Origin: Enterobacter sp. R4-368
GTDB taxonomy: Bacteria > Pseudomonadota > Gammaproteobacteria > Enterobacterales > Enterobacteriaceae
Direction: 5' to 3'
Assembly (NCBI RefSeq): GCF_000410515.1
Contig: NC_021500.1
Coordinates: 682,001-746,000 of the forward strand
DNA length: 64,000 nt
How positions within the stretch are numbered: position 1 is the first letter of the stretch; the number at the start of each line of letters is the position of its first letter. Shown piece after piece: positions 56,003 through 64,000 of the stretch. The notes under the pieces are model-generated. The model searched no databases, was not told where the DNA came from, and worked only from the letters and a program-made list of their open reading frames with translations. The translations under genes and the position numbers were made by a program.

Positions 56003-59000
56003 TCAGAAGCCGACTTTCAGCGTGATTTGACCGCCGTAGCCGCCAGTGCCTGCGTCATTAATGCTCCGGGTGTAGCCCGCGCGCACCCCGAGGGTAACGT
56101 TATCGCGGATCTGGCCGTCAATGCCGACATCCAGCGCAGCAGCGGTGCCGTCCTGATCCGGATTGAACGCAACCTCGCTGCCTGCTACGCCCGGTGCGCT
56201 GACGTTCAGCGTACCCTTCGTGTCAAAGGTCTGGATGAAAGACGGACGCACCCACCAGCTTACCGGTACCGGTTTGCCAGTCTCTTTCAGCGTCGCGTTG
56301 TTGCCCAGACGCAGACCGGCACGCACCTGCTGGCTGTGACCATCGCCGAACTGCACGTCTGCAACGTCATCATTACCATCTTTCAGGTTCACGCCGCGAT
56401 ACTGGTACTGCACCTGCGGTTCCAGCACCAGGCCGCCGCCGATCTCAAACGGCAGACCGGTTTCGAAGGAGCCAACATAGCCCCAGCCGTGAGTTTTCAG
56501 ACCGTCGCCATCGCGCGGGTTGGTATCGAAGTTGTGACGTGTGCCCTGGGCCACCACATCCATCCACCAGCCGCTCTCATGCACGCCGTTAAGGTAGAGG
56601 CCGCCGCTGTAAGCGTCATCACGTACCGTACCGGCTTTCGACTTGTCGTTGCGCTGCACGTCGACGGCAGAAAGCCCCGCCGCACCGTACACCCCAACGG
56701 TCCATTCCATGGCAGAAGCCGAACCCTGCCACAGGTCGCTACCGATCTGCAGGAAGGTATAGCCGCCTTTACTGTCCGGTGTGTTGCCGTTACGCAGATC
56801 GTTGCTGCCGTGATCGTGGCTCAGTTGACCGGCCTGGAAACGGGCCCACATGTTGCTACCGCTTTCGGCGGCGGTACGCGCCGCATAGCGACGGGCATCC
56901 AGCGAACCGAGCAGCGCACTGTCGTAGTCCATGGCCTGCGCATAGACAGAGCTATAGAGATACGTCGCCGAACGGTAGTTCTGCGGGCCGTTCTCGTTGC
57001 CACCGGCTTCAGCAGTCGTCAGATACCAGCTCTGGTCGGCGCTGCCCTGTTGCAGGGTGTAGTTATACGCCCCCGCCTGCAGGCTGCCGCTGAGACTGAA
57101 AGCATCATCGGTCGTGGTCGCGCCGTTGATGGCATTCACCACCTGGATGCCGTTACCGGTGGTACGTGCACCCAGACCGCCCTGGCTGCGAATGGCGATC
57201 CGCGTATTACCGGTGGCGGTGCCGCCGTCCAGCACCAGGCTGTCGCTCACTGCGCTATTACCGTTAAACAGGGTGTTCAGGGTAATGGTGCCGCCATTGC
57301 CCACCAGGTTTGTAACCGTCAGGGTTTTCGGAACGAACGTCCCGGTCGGTGCCTGGTAATCGATCGAGCCGCCCAGCGTCAGGTTATTGAGCAGGGAGTC
57401 TGCGGTCATCAGCCAGCTTGAACCGGCATCGACGGTCAGGTCTGTCGGGTCGATCATCCCGGTCAGCGTAGTGCCGTTGGTCAACTGCAGCGAGGTGCCG
57501 CGCTGGGCGATGATGTCGGTCACGGCATCCAGCCCGCTGAACACCAGCGTACCGCTCTGCAGATAAGTACCGCCCGCCTGATTAAGCGCACCGCTCAGAG
57601 TCAGCGTGTTATCACCTTCTTTATACAGCGTACCGCTACCGTTGATGGCCGCGTTAACGGTGTTGGCACTGGTGTCAGTGGTGATACGCAGTTCGCCGCT
57701 GTTGTTAACATTGCCGGCAAGCGTAGCGCCGTCGTTGACTTTGGTTATCCCGGTCAGCATCCCGCCTTCGGCGACACTCAGCGTACCGTTCTCGCTTACC
57801 ACGGTGTTGTTGGCACTGCCGTCAGCGGCAACCGACAGCAGACCGCCGCCTTCCAGCAGCACGCTATCGGCAACTTTATTGGCAATGGAGAAGCTGCCAA
57901 GTGCGTTGGTGCCGTTGAGCGTGGTACCGGTGCCCGCCATCAATGCTGCGCCGCTATTGAGATTGATATTGGTGACCGTTGCGCCATCTTCCAGCGCCAG
58001 CACGCCGCCGCGCTCAATCGCCGTCAGATCCGCCGTGCCACCGGCGCGCACGAACTGGGCGCCACCTTTGCTGACGGTCGTGGCAATCGCCGTGCCGCCA
58101 AAGGTGACACTCTGGGTACCGTTTTCGCTGACGGTGGACGAGGCGACGGTGCCGCCCTGATTAACCACCTGATCGCCAACCACTTTGTTGTCGATAACGA
58201 TCGCGCCATCATTGACGTTCTGGATCCCGCCCTCACGGATAATGGTGGAGATCACCGTCCCGCCACTATTCACGTTCTGGGTACCGCCATTGTTAATGGT
58301 GGTGCTGATGGCGGTACCGCCGTTCAGCACGTTCTGGATCCCACCGGCCTGGATGACAGCAAGTATTGATGAACCGCCGCTGAAGATATTCTGGATGCCG
58401 CGCTCGTAGATCGCCGTGCGAGTCGCCGTCCCGCCGCGGTAGACGTTCTGCACGGCATTCGCCGAAAGATCGGTATCAACGGCACTGCCGCGCACATTCT
58501 GCTGGCTGGAGTTGATCATCGAAGTGTTCACCGCCGTTGCGCCCGCAGCGATGTTCTGCACTGCAAAATCATCCATCAGGTTGTTTTCTGCACGCCCACC
58601 GCTGTACAGGTTCTGGATGCTGTTGCGGTTACGGGTATCGGTCACTATCGCGCCGTCGTAAATCCCCTGAACCGCACCATCGCTCAGCACGGTAGAGGTG
58701 GCTGAACCCCCGCTATAGATGCGTTGTTCCGCCCGGGTGATCTCCGATCCGGTGGTGGTGCCAAAGACCTCCTGAATACCGCCATCAATCACCACAGAGA
58801 CTTCGGCATTGGCATTTTTGTTGACAACCTGACGCCCGCCGTTTTTCACGATGCTGACAATCGAGGTACCGTCAACCACCTGCAGGCCACCATCGACAAA
58901 GGTGAAGTCGGTTACGCCGCCGGAGGCAACATGTTGTCTGCCGCCAGTGGAGATGGTGCCACCGTAGGTGTAACCGCCCGCGTTAACGTTCTGCACGCCA

Positions 59001-62000
59001 CCCTTTTCAACGAGAGTTTCGAAGGCCTGCCCGCCGCTGCCGATATTCTGCGTACCGCCCAGCAGGCGCGCGGCGAAAGATTTCGCGCCGTTATTGACGT
59101 GCTGCTCACCGCCATTCATCACGGTGGAGATCGCCACAGCAGAGTTGCTGAGGATCTGCGTCCCGCCGGCGTTAATCACGCTCTGGCGTGCCCAGCCATA
59201 CGGGTCAACGATCTGCGCACCGCCGTTATTAATCACCGCGTCGAACGACTGGCCGTGTACGCGTTGTACGCCGCCGCTGTTAATCAGCGTGCCGCTGGCC
59301 TGACCGCTCTTGGTCACCAGTTGTACCCCGCCGTCGCTGATGCTGGTACCGGAAGCCGAACCTTCCACCAGTTGCGTACCGCCGCCGAACACCGTACCGT
59401 CAGAAGCCGCGCCGCCAGCGGAAATGTGTTGCACCCCACCGTTATTGACGATCGAACCGGCAGCGAGGCCGCCGTAGTTGACGATTTGCTGACCGCCGTT
59501 ATTGATCACGGACGAGATGGCCGTACCGTCTACGCTCTGCACACCACCGCTGTTGATATGGGTGTCGGTGGTTTTACCGCTCCCTGCCACCAGTTGCGTA
59601 CCGCCATCGTTCACGCTGGCACCGGAGGCAGTACCTTCCACCAGCTGCTTGCCGCCGCCGAAGATGGTGCCGTCAGACGCCGCGCCGCCGAGATTGATGT
59701 GCTGCAGACCGCCGCTGTTCACCGTGGTGCCTGCCGCCAGACCACCTTTATTCACCAGCTGGATGCCGCCGTTGCGCACCACTGCCGAGGTCGCGTTGCC
59801 ATCAACGCTCTGCACGCCGCCGCTGTTGATCAGGGTGCCGGTCGCTTTCCCGGTGGTCGTAACGATTTGATAAGCGCCATCGTTCAGGCTGGTACCGGAC
59901 GCCGTGCCTGCCACCACCTGTTTACCGCCGCCAAAGATAGTGCCATCAGACGCTGCGCCGCCAAGGTTGATGTGCTGCAGGCCGCCGCTGTGTACAGCAG
60001 TACCTGCCGCCAGGCCGCCGTTATTCACCAGTTGGATGCCGCCATCGCGTACCACGGATGAGGTGGCGCTGCCGTCCACGCTCTGCACACCGCCGCTGTT
60101 GATTTGCGTACCGGAGGTTTTACCGCTGGCCTGCACGATCTGCTGACCGCCATCGCTGACGCTGGTGCCGGACGCGGTCCCTGCCACCAACTGTTTACCC
60201 CCGCCGAAGATAGTGCCATCAGACGCTGCGCCGCCAAGGTTGATATGCTGCAGGCCACCGCTGTTGACGATGGAGCCTGCGGCCAACCCACCGCTGTTCA
60301 CCAGTTGCACGCCACCGTTGTTCACCACGGCGGAGGTCGCCGAGCCGTCAACGCGCTGCAGACCGCCGCTGTTGATCAGCGCGCCCATGGCAATGCCGCC
60401 CACCTGGACGTGCTGAATGCCGCCATCGCCAATAACCGTGTCGCCTGCCATACCCGCGACCTGCTGCGTTCCGCCCAGCAGCGTCGTTTTTGACGCCGCG
60501 CCGCCGGCACGCACAATCTGCACACCATCTTTATCGACGCGGGTGTCGTTCGCATGACCGCCGCTGCGGATCAGCTGTTTACCGCCGTTGTAGACGATCG
60601 TGCCGTTAGCCGTGCCGTCAACATCCTGGAAACCGCCGTCATAGATTTTGCTGTCGATGGTTTTCCCGGTAACGTGAACCTGTTGCACACCGCCAGAGTC
60701 CACGCGGGTGTCGGATGCGGTGCCTTCGACAATCTGGGTACCGCCAAACAGCAGCGCATCCGAGGCAGCGCCGCCTTCGTTGATATGCTGCAGACCACCG
60801 GAATTAACCAGCGAGCCTGCGGCAAGCGCGCCGGAGTGGATCAGTTGAACCCCGCTATCGTTGACTACAGCGGAGATCGCCGTGCCGTCTACCGCCTGAG
60901 TGCCACCGCTGTTGATGATAGTGTCGGTGGCTTTACCGGTTGCCTGAACAAGCTGGTAGGCACCGTCATTGATGCTGGTGCCGGAGGCCGTACCGGCAAC
61001 AACTTGCCGACCGCCGCCAAACACCGTGGTGTCGGACGCTGCACCACCTTCATTGATGTGTTGCAGGCCGCCACTGTTAACGGTCGCGTTATCCGCCAGA
61101 CCGCCGCTGTTCACCAACTGGATGCCGCCTTCATAAATAACCGATGAGTTGGCTGTGCCATCCACGCGCTGCAGGCCGCCATCGTTGATCAGCGATCCGC
61201 TGGCGCTGCCACCGACCTGAACGTGCTGTACGCCGCCGGCACCGATAATGGTATCTGCCGCTACGCCCGCCAGTTGCTGAATACCGCCCAACAGCGTGGT
61301 GAAGGCGGTTGATCCACCTGAGAGTACATTCTGAATCCCGCCGGTGTTAATAACTGCGCTGGTGGCGGCACCGCCGCTGCGGACTTTCTGCAGGCCGCCG
61401 TCGTTCACTTCAGCGGAGAAGGAGACGCCGTCCACATCCTGTTTACCGCCGGCGTTAACCACCGCATCACTGCTCATGCCGCTGGCGTGGATCTGCTGCA
61501 GACCGCCGTTATTAATGATGGTGCCGGAGGTGGTGCCTTCCACCAGTTGGGTGCCGCCGAGCAGAATGGCATCGGATGCTGCACCGCCTTCGCTGATATG
61601 TTGCAGACCACCGGTGTTCACCACGCCGCCCGTCGCCAGCCCGCCGCGATTAACCTGCTGCGTCCCGCCAGCATTGACGACAGAAGAGATGGCCTGGCCG
61701 TCTACGGTCTGCGTGCCGCGATTGTTGATGATGGTTCCGGTGGATTTGCCGGTTTTCTGCACCAGCTGCGCACCGCCATCGTTGACGCTGGTGCCGGATG
61801 CGGTTCCCGCCAGTACCTGAGTGCCGCCGCCAAACACCACGCCGTCAGAGGCTGCCCCGCCCTGATTAATATGCTGAATCCCGCCGCTGTTCACGATGGT
61901 GCCCGCCGCCAGCGCGCCGCTATGCACCAGTTGGGTACCGCCGCCGTTGACCACTGCGGAGATAGCAGTGCCGTCTACGGTCTGCGTACCGCGATTGTTA

Positions 62001-62806
62001 ATGATGGTGCCGGTGGCTTTACCGGTTTGCTGAACCAGCTGCGCGCCACCGTCGTTGAGGTGCGCACCGGATACCGTGCCGGCCACGACCTGATTGCCGC
62101 CGCCAAAGATGGCGGTGTCGGCCGCGGAACCGCCGACGTTAACGTGCTGGACACCCCCGCTGTTTACCGTCGCATCCTGAGAGAAACCACCGCTGTTGAT
62201 GAGCTGGATGCCGCCGGCGTTAATGACGCCCTGGACGGAACTGCCGTTAACAGCTTGCACGCCACCAGTGTTGATAATCGTCTGGCTTGCCACCCCGCTT
62301 TCCTGCACAGTCTGCACACCACCAGCGCCGACAACGGTGCTATTAGCCCTGCCAGCGACCGCCTGCGTACCGCCGCTGTTAAGCTGCGTGCCCGTTGCCG
62401 TCCCGTCCACTTCAACAATCTGTGTCCCGTTAGTGACAACGGTACCGGTCGTCTGGCCGTTCTGCCGCACAATCTGCGAACCGCCATCCTGAACACGCGT
62501 ATCCACGGTCTGCCCGCCCGCCACTATCTGCGTACCACGGGTACTGATGGTATGGTTTGTGGTTAAGCCTCCAGGGCGCACATTCTGAACCCCCTCCTGC
62601 ACCACCTCATCCTGCGTCGAACCAGTGACGTCCGGGGTAAACGCCATCGCCCCGCTGCTTGCGAACAGGCCACCCACCGCCGCCGAGATCAACACCGCGC
62701 CGCCTGCACGCTTGCCTTTCGCCCGGGTCAGTTCTGAAACCACCACAAACGCCCGCTGAACGTCATTCCATACCAGCCGGTAACTGCAGTTAAGACTTTT
62801 TTTCAT
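56003..62806 (-). CDS. AIDA-I-like autotransporter adhesin
   Basis: A 2267-residue type Va autotransporter. The N-terminus (MKKSLNCSYRLVWNDVQRAF, VVVSELTRAKGKR) is an extended signal peptide region, and cleavage is likely after AMA at residue 55. Residues about 73-1553 are AIDA-type repeats with the consensus G-x-A-x-x-T-x-[IV]-N-x-GG-x-Q-x-V, predicted to form a very long beta-helix. A non-repetitive beta-helix end follows (about 1555-1900), then a 280-residue beta-barrel (NMWARFQAGQLSHD onward) ending in the terminal Phe of LKVGF. Related AIDA-I and TibA mediate adhesion and autoaggregation. The upstream glycosyltransferase gene, 31 bases away, indicates heptosylation. Absent from E. coli K-12 at this site. 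Confidence 0.92.
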   Translation of the reverse strand: MKKSLNCSYRLVWNDVQRAFVVVSELTRAKGKRAGGAVLISAAVGGLFASSGAMAFTPDVTGSTQDEVVQEGVQNVRPGGLTTNHTISTRGTQIVAGGQTVDTRVQDGGSQIVRQNGQTTGTVVTNGTQIVEVDGTATGTQLNSGGTQAVAGRANSTVVGAGGVQTVQESGVASQTIINTGGVQAVNGSSVQGVINAGGIQLINSGGFSQDATVNSGGVQHVNVGGSAADTAIFGGGNQVVAGTVSGAHLNDGGAQLVQQTGKATGTIINNRGTQTVDGTAISAVVNGGGTQLVHSGALAAGTIVNSGGIQHINQGGAASDGVVFGGGTQVLAGTASGTSVNDGGAQLVQKTGKSTGTIINNRGTQTVDGQAISSVVNAGGTQQVNRGGLATGGVVNTGGLQHISEGGAASDAILLGGTQLVEGTTSGTIINNGGLQQIHASGMSSDAVVNAGGKQDVDGVSFSAEVNDGGLQKVRSGGAATSAVINTGGIQNVLSGGSTAFTTLLGGIQQLAGVAADTIIGAGGVQHVQVGGSASGSLINDGGLQRVDGTANSSVIYEGGIQLVNSGGLADNATVNSGGLQHINEGGAASDTTVFGGGRQVVAGTASGTSINDGAYQLVQATGKATDTIINSGGTQAVDGTAISAVVNDSGVQLIHSGALAAGSLVNSGGLQHINEGGAASDALLFGGTQIVEGTASDTRVDSGGVQQVHVTGKTIDSKIYDGGFQDVDGTANGTIVYNGGKQLIRSGGHANDTRVDKDGVQIVRAGGAASKTTLLGGTQQVAGMAGDTVIGDGGIQHVQVGGIAMGALINSGGLQRVDGSATSAVVNNGGVQLVNSGGLAAGSIVNSGGLQHINLGGAASDGTIFGGGKQLVAGTASGTSVSDGGQQIVQASGKTSGTQINSGGVQSVDGSATSSVVRDGGIQLVNNGGLAAGTAVHSGGLQHINLGGAASDGTIFGGGKQVVAGTASGTSLNDGAYQIVTTTGKATGTLINSGGVQSVDGNATSAVVRNGGIQLVNKGGLAAGTTVNSGGLQHINLGGAASDGTIFGGGKQLVEGTASGASVNDGGTQLVAGSGKTTDTHINSGGVQSVDGTAISSVINNGGQQIVNYGGLAAGSIVNNGGVQHISAGGAASDGTVFGGGTQLVEGSASGTSISDGGVQLVTKSGQASGTLINSGGVQRVHGQSFDAVINNGGAQIVDPYGWARQSVINAGGTQILSNSAVAISTVMNGGEQHVNNGAKSFAARLLGGTQNIGSGGQAFETLVEKGGVQNVNAGGYTYGGTISTGGRQHVASGGVTDFTFVDGGLQVVDGTSIVSIVKNGGRQVVNKNANAEVSVVIDGGIQEVFGTTTGSEITRAEQRIYSGGSATSTVLSDGAVQGIYDGAIVTDTRNRNSIQNLYSGGRAENNLMDDFAVQNIAAGATAVNTSMINSSQQNVRGSAVDTDLSANAVQNVYRGGTATRTAIYERGIQNIFSGGSSILAVIQAGGIQNVLNGGTAISTTINNGGTQNVNSGGTVISTIIREGGIQNVNDGAIVIDNKVVGDQVVNQGGTVASSTVSENGTQSVTFGGTAIATTVSKGGAQFVRAGGTADLTAIERGGVLALEDGATVTNINLNSGAALMAGTGTTLNGTNALGSFSIANKVADSVLLEGGGLLSVAADGSANNTVVSENGTLSVAEGGMLTGITKVNDGATLAGNVNNSGELRITTDTSANTVNAAINGSGTLYKEGDNTLTLSGALNQAGGTYLQSGTLVFSGLDAVTDIIAQRGTSLQLTNGTTLTGMIDPTDLTVDAGSSWLMTADSLLNNLTLGGSIDYQAPTGTFVPKTLTVTNLVGNGGTITLNTLFNGNSAVSDSLVLDGGTATGNTRIAIRSQGGLGARTTGNGIQVVNAINGATTTDDAFSLSGSLQAGAYNYTLQQGSADQSWYLTTAEAGGNENGPQNYRSATYLYSSVYAQAMDYDSALLGSLDARRYAARTAAESGSNMWARFQAGQLSHDHGSNDLRNGNTPDSKGGYTFLQIGSDLWQGSASAMEWTVGVYGAAGLSAVDVQRNDKSKAGTVRDDAYSGGLYLNGVHESGWWMDVVAQGTRHNFDTNPRDGDGLKTHGWGYVGSFETGLPFEIGGGLVLEPQVQYQYRGVNLKDGNDDVADVQFGDGHSQQVRAGLRLGNNATLKETGKPVPVSWWVRPSFIQTFDTKGTLNVSAPGVAGSEVAFNPDQDGTAAALDVGIDGQIRDNVTLGVRAGYTRSINDAGTGGYGGQITLKVGF
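58150..62590 (-). repeat. AIDA repeat array with 273-bp higher-order unit
   Basis: About 4.4 kb of 17-19-residue strand-loop-strand repeats. The same marker (the LQHIN-type motif) recurs at 59421, 59694, 59967, 60240, 60780, 61053, 61593, 61866 and 62139. Most steps are exactly 273 bases (91 residues, five short repeats); two are 540. Units near 59694-60240 are the most alike in DNA. Copy number could change in frame by recombination. Confidence 0.9.
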
Positions 62807-62837
62807 TTCTGTGTCCTCAAAACCCGTCTCTCATCCG

Positions 62838-64000
62838 TCAGGCGGCATGTTGATCGGGGTCTGCCAGTGCTGTTGTTTTGATGCCAAAGGGATTACTTCG
62901 CAGGGCAATCAGCCGACGAAGATGACCGATGACCTGCTTACCAGTGATAAAACGTGTGCATTCGTACTGCCGGTCCGTGCCTTTGTGGCGCGGACACCAG
63001 AAATAGTCCTGATGGTCAAAATTAAATCGCACGTCATCCCAGCAGCCGTTGCAGACATGGGTGTTGATGACGCGCCAGGGGGTATGAAATTCGCTGTTCG
63101 GCAGGCTGAATCCACTGATCAGCACCACCGGAATATGGCAACCCCAGGCAAGCCAGGAGAGACCGCTGCCGAGGCCGATAAAAAATTCGGCGTGTTCCAG
63201 CAACGCCACGCGTTCAGCGAGGGGCAGATTGCCGGTGAAATCTTCCGCGCCGTGGGGGATTTTGTTCCAGATGTACCCGCGGCCTACCACGCGCTCTTTG
63301 TCGATACACAGCACGCGGTAGCCCTGCGCTTTCAGATAGTCGATCACTTCATGCCAGCCATTGCCGTTGTTCCAGAATTTGGCCTGGCTGGTGGACTGGG
63401 TCGCGATGCAGACATAGGGTTCAGCGATACGACGCGCGCTACGCTGGCGCAGGTCCGGAACGATTTCTGTGGGATCGACGCCGAGAATATGTCCGGCGGT
63501 ACGGTGCAGACCGACAGCGCGAAAATCAAATGGCTGCTTGTCGAGATCGCCGTGAAAAAAGAGCCCGACGCGCCAGCTGGCGTAAGGCGGCTCACTCACG
63601 CCCGGCCCGGCCAGCCACTCTTCGGGGGTAGCACAATTGAGCTGCGGATAGACCGGCTTGAAGAGATCGACGATCGGCTGTGCCATGGTGCAATGAACGT
63701 TGCACTGGTACGTCTGCCGAAAGCGTTCAGCGTAAGGCACCCAGCCGATGAGGTCGCCCAGCGTACCGCCGGGAAAGGAGATCAGTACCGTTTTGCCGCG
63801 CATATCCAGAGCGTGGTCCAGCACGGGCTCCGGCTGGACGCCGTCCCAGACCCGCAGACGAAACGGCACGTAATATTTTTTTGTGCTGATTACCCAGCCC
63901 TGCGCGACATCGTCGGCAAACAGAATATTTCCCGTTTCGTCATCGCTTATTTCTACCCGCCAGTTACCGGCTGGCAACAATAACCGGGCACCGTCATTAA
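62838..64000 (-). CDS. Autotransporter O-heptosyltransferase (partial at 5' end)
   Basis: At least 387 codons; the gene continues beyond the right edge (the first visible codons read NDGARLLLPAGNW). It matches the AAH/TibC family, which transfers heptose from ADP-heptose to serines of AIDA-type passengers. Visible features are SFPGGTLGDLIGWVPYAERF with the catalytic Asp, CIATQSTSQAKFWNN, FFIGLGSGLSWLAWG and the iron-finger cysteines CNGCWDD...FWCPRHK...YECTR. It is transcribed into the autotransporter gene, an aah-aidA/tibC-tibA arrangement. TTG at 63980 is unlikely to be the true start because homology runs past it. Confidence 0.92.
   Translation of the reverse strand, partial: NDGARLLLPAGNWRVEISDDETGNILFADDVAQGWVISTKKYYVPFRLRVWDGVQPEPVLDHALDMRGKTVLISFPGGTLGDLIGWVPYAERFRQTYQCNVHCTMAQPIVDLFKPVYPQLNCATPEEWLAGPGVSEPPYASWRVGLFFHGDLDKQPFDFRAVGLHRTAGHILGVDPTEIVPDLRQRSARRIAEPYVCIATQSTSQAKFWNNGNGWHEVIDYLKAQGYRVLCIDKERVVGRGYIWNKIPHGAEDFTGNLPLAERVALLEHAEFFIGLGSGLSWLAWGCHIPVVLISGFSLPNSEFHTPWRVINTHVCNGCWDDVRFNFDHQDYFWCPRHKGTDRQYECTRFITGKQVIGHLRRLIALRSNPFGIKTTALADPDQHAA

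Noticed and set aside
56027..57421. 464-codon open frame on the plus strand opposite the autotransporter barrel, and similar ones at 58724-60061 and 61487-62566
   Set aside because: They are mirror frames of the repeat-rich, GC-rich autotransporter gene. They lack ribosome binding sites and family motifs, while the minus-strand protein is clearly real.
62811..63983. 390-codon plus-strand frame opposite the heptosyltransferase
   Set aside because: The minus strand carries a full set of AAH/TibC motifs; the plus frame has none and is a shadow.

Overview
The window is chromosomal DNA of an enterobacterium (Enterobacteriaceae, close to Escherichia, Enterobacter or Kosakonia; the genus cannot be fixed from the sequence alone). 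Most of it follows the E. coli replication-terminus order closely: rstB', TerB-tus, fumC, fumA, manA, ydgA, malX-malY, add, ydgJ, blr, cnu, ydgK, rsxABCDGE-nth, dtpA, gstA, pdxY, tyrS, pdxH, mliC, anmK, slyB, slyA, ydhIJK, sodC, ydhF, ydhL, nemRA-gloA, rnt, grxD, mepH, sodB, ydhP, ynhF, purR, punR-punC, cfa, ribE, mdtK and two tandem tRNA-Val genes. Gene calls there rest on near full-length agreement with remembered E. coli proteins, including catalytic and metal-binding residues.

Three places depart from that backbone. (1) Between ydgA and malX the uid cluster, hdhA and the malI repressor gene found in E. coli are absent, leaving malXY without a local regulator and only half of a MalI-like operator. 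(2) Between nth and dtpA there is an accessory island (about 20.2-27.4 kb). It holds a small CopD/HemJ-like membrane protein, two TccC-type genes (the C subunit of Tc/ABC insecticidal toxins) and, between them, a decayed 3' fragment of a yeiG-like S-formylglutathione hydrolase gene. The TccC proteins share an almost identical 670-residue Rhs core but have unrelated C-terminal tails. The first tail is AT-rich and reads as an isochorismatase-like cysteine hydrolase; the second is not recognised. No TcA or TcB gene lies in the window. (3) After the tRNA-Val pair, on the minus strand, sits a 2267-residue AIDA-I-like autotransporter with a very long repeat passenger. The gene upstream of it in the same operon encodes its likely O-heptosyltransferase (AAH/TibC family) and runs off the right edge.

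Functionally the backbone covers replication-fork arrest (Tus/TerB), central metabolism (fumarases, ManA), the Rsx electron-transfer complex that resets SoxR, vitamin B6 and B2 synthesis (PdxY, PdxH, RibE), envelope functions (SlyB, MliC, MepH, AnmK, Cfa), oxidative and electrophile stress (SodB, SodC, NemRA, GloA, GrxD) and purine regulation (PurR, PunR/PunC). Several cis elements are readable: TerB, a SlyA palindrome over the slyA start site, a NemR box, two PurR operators, a candidate PhoP box before slyB and a strong promoter before the tRNAs. The TccC pair and the glycosylated adhesin are host-interaction genes; an isochorismatase-like toxin tail would suit a plant- or insect-associated lifestyle, but that is inference.
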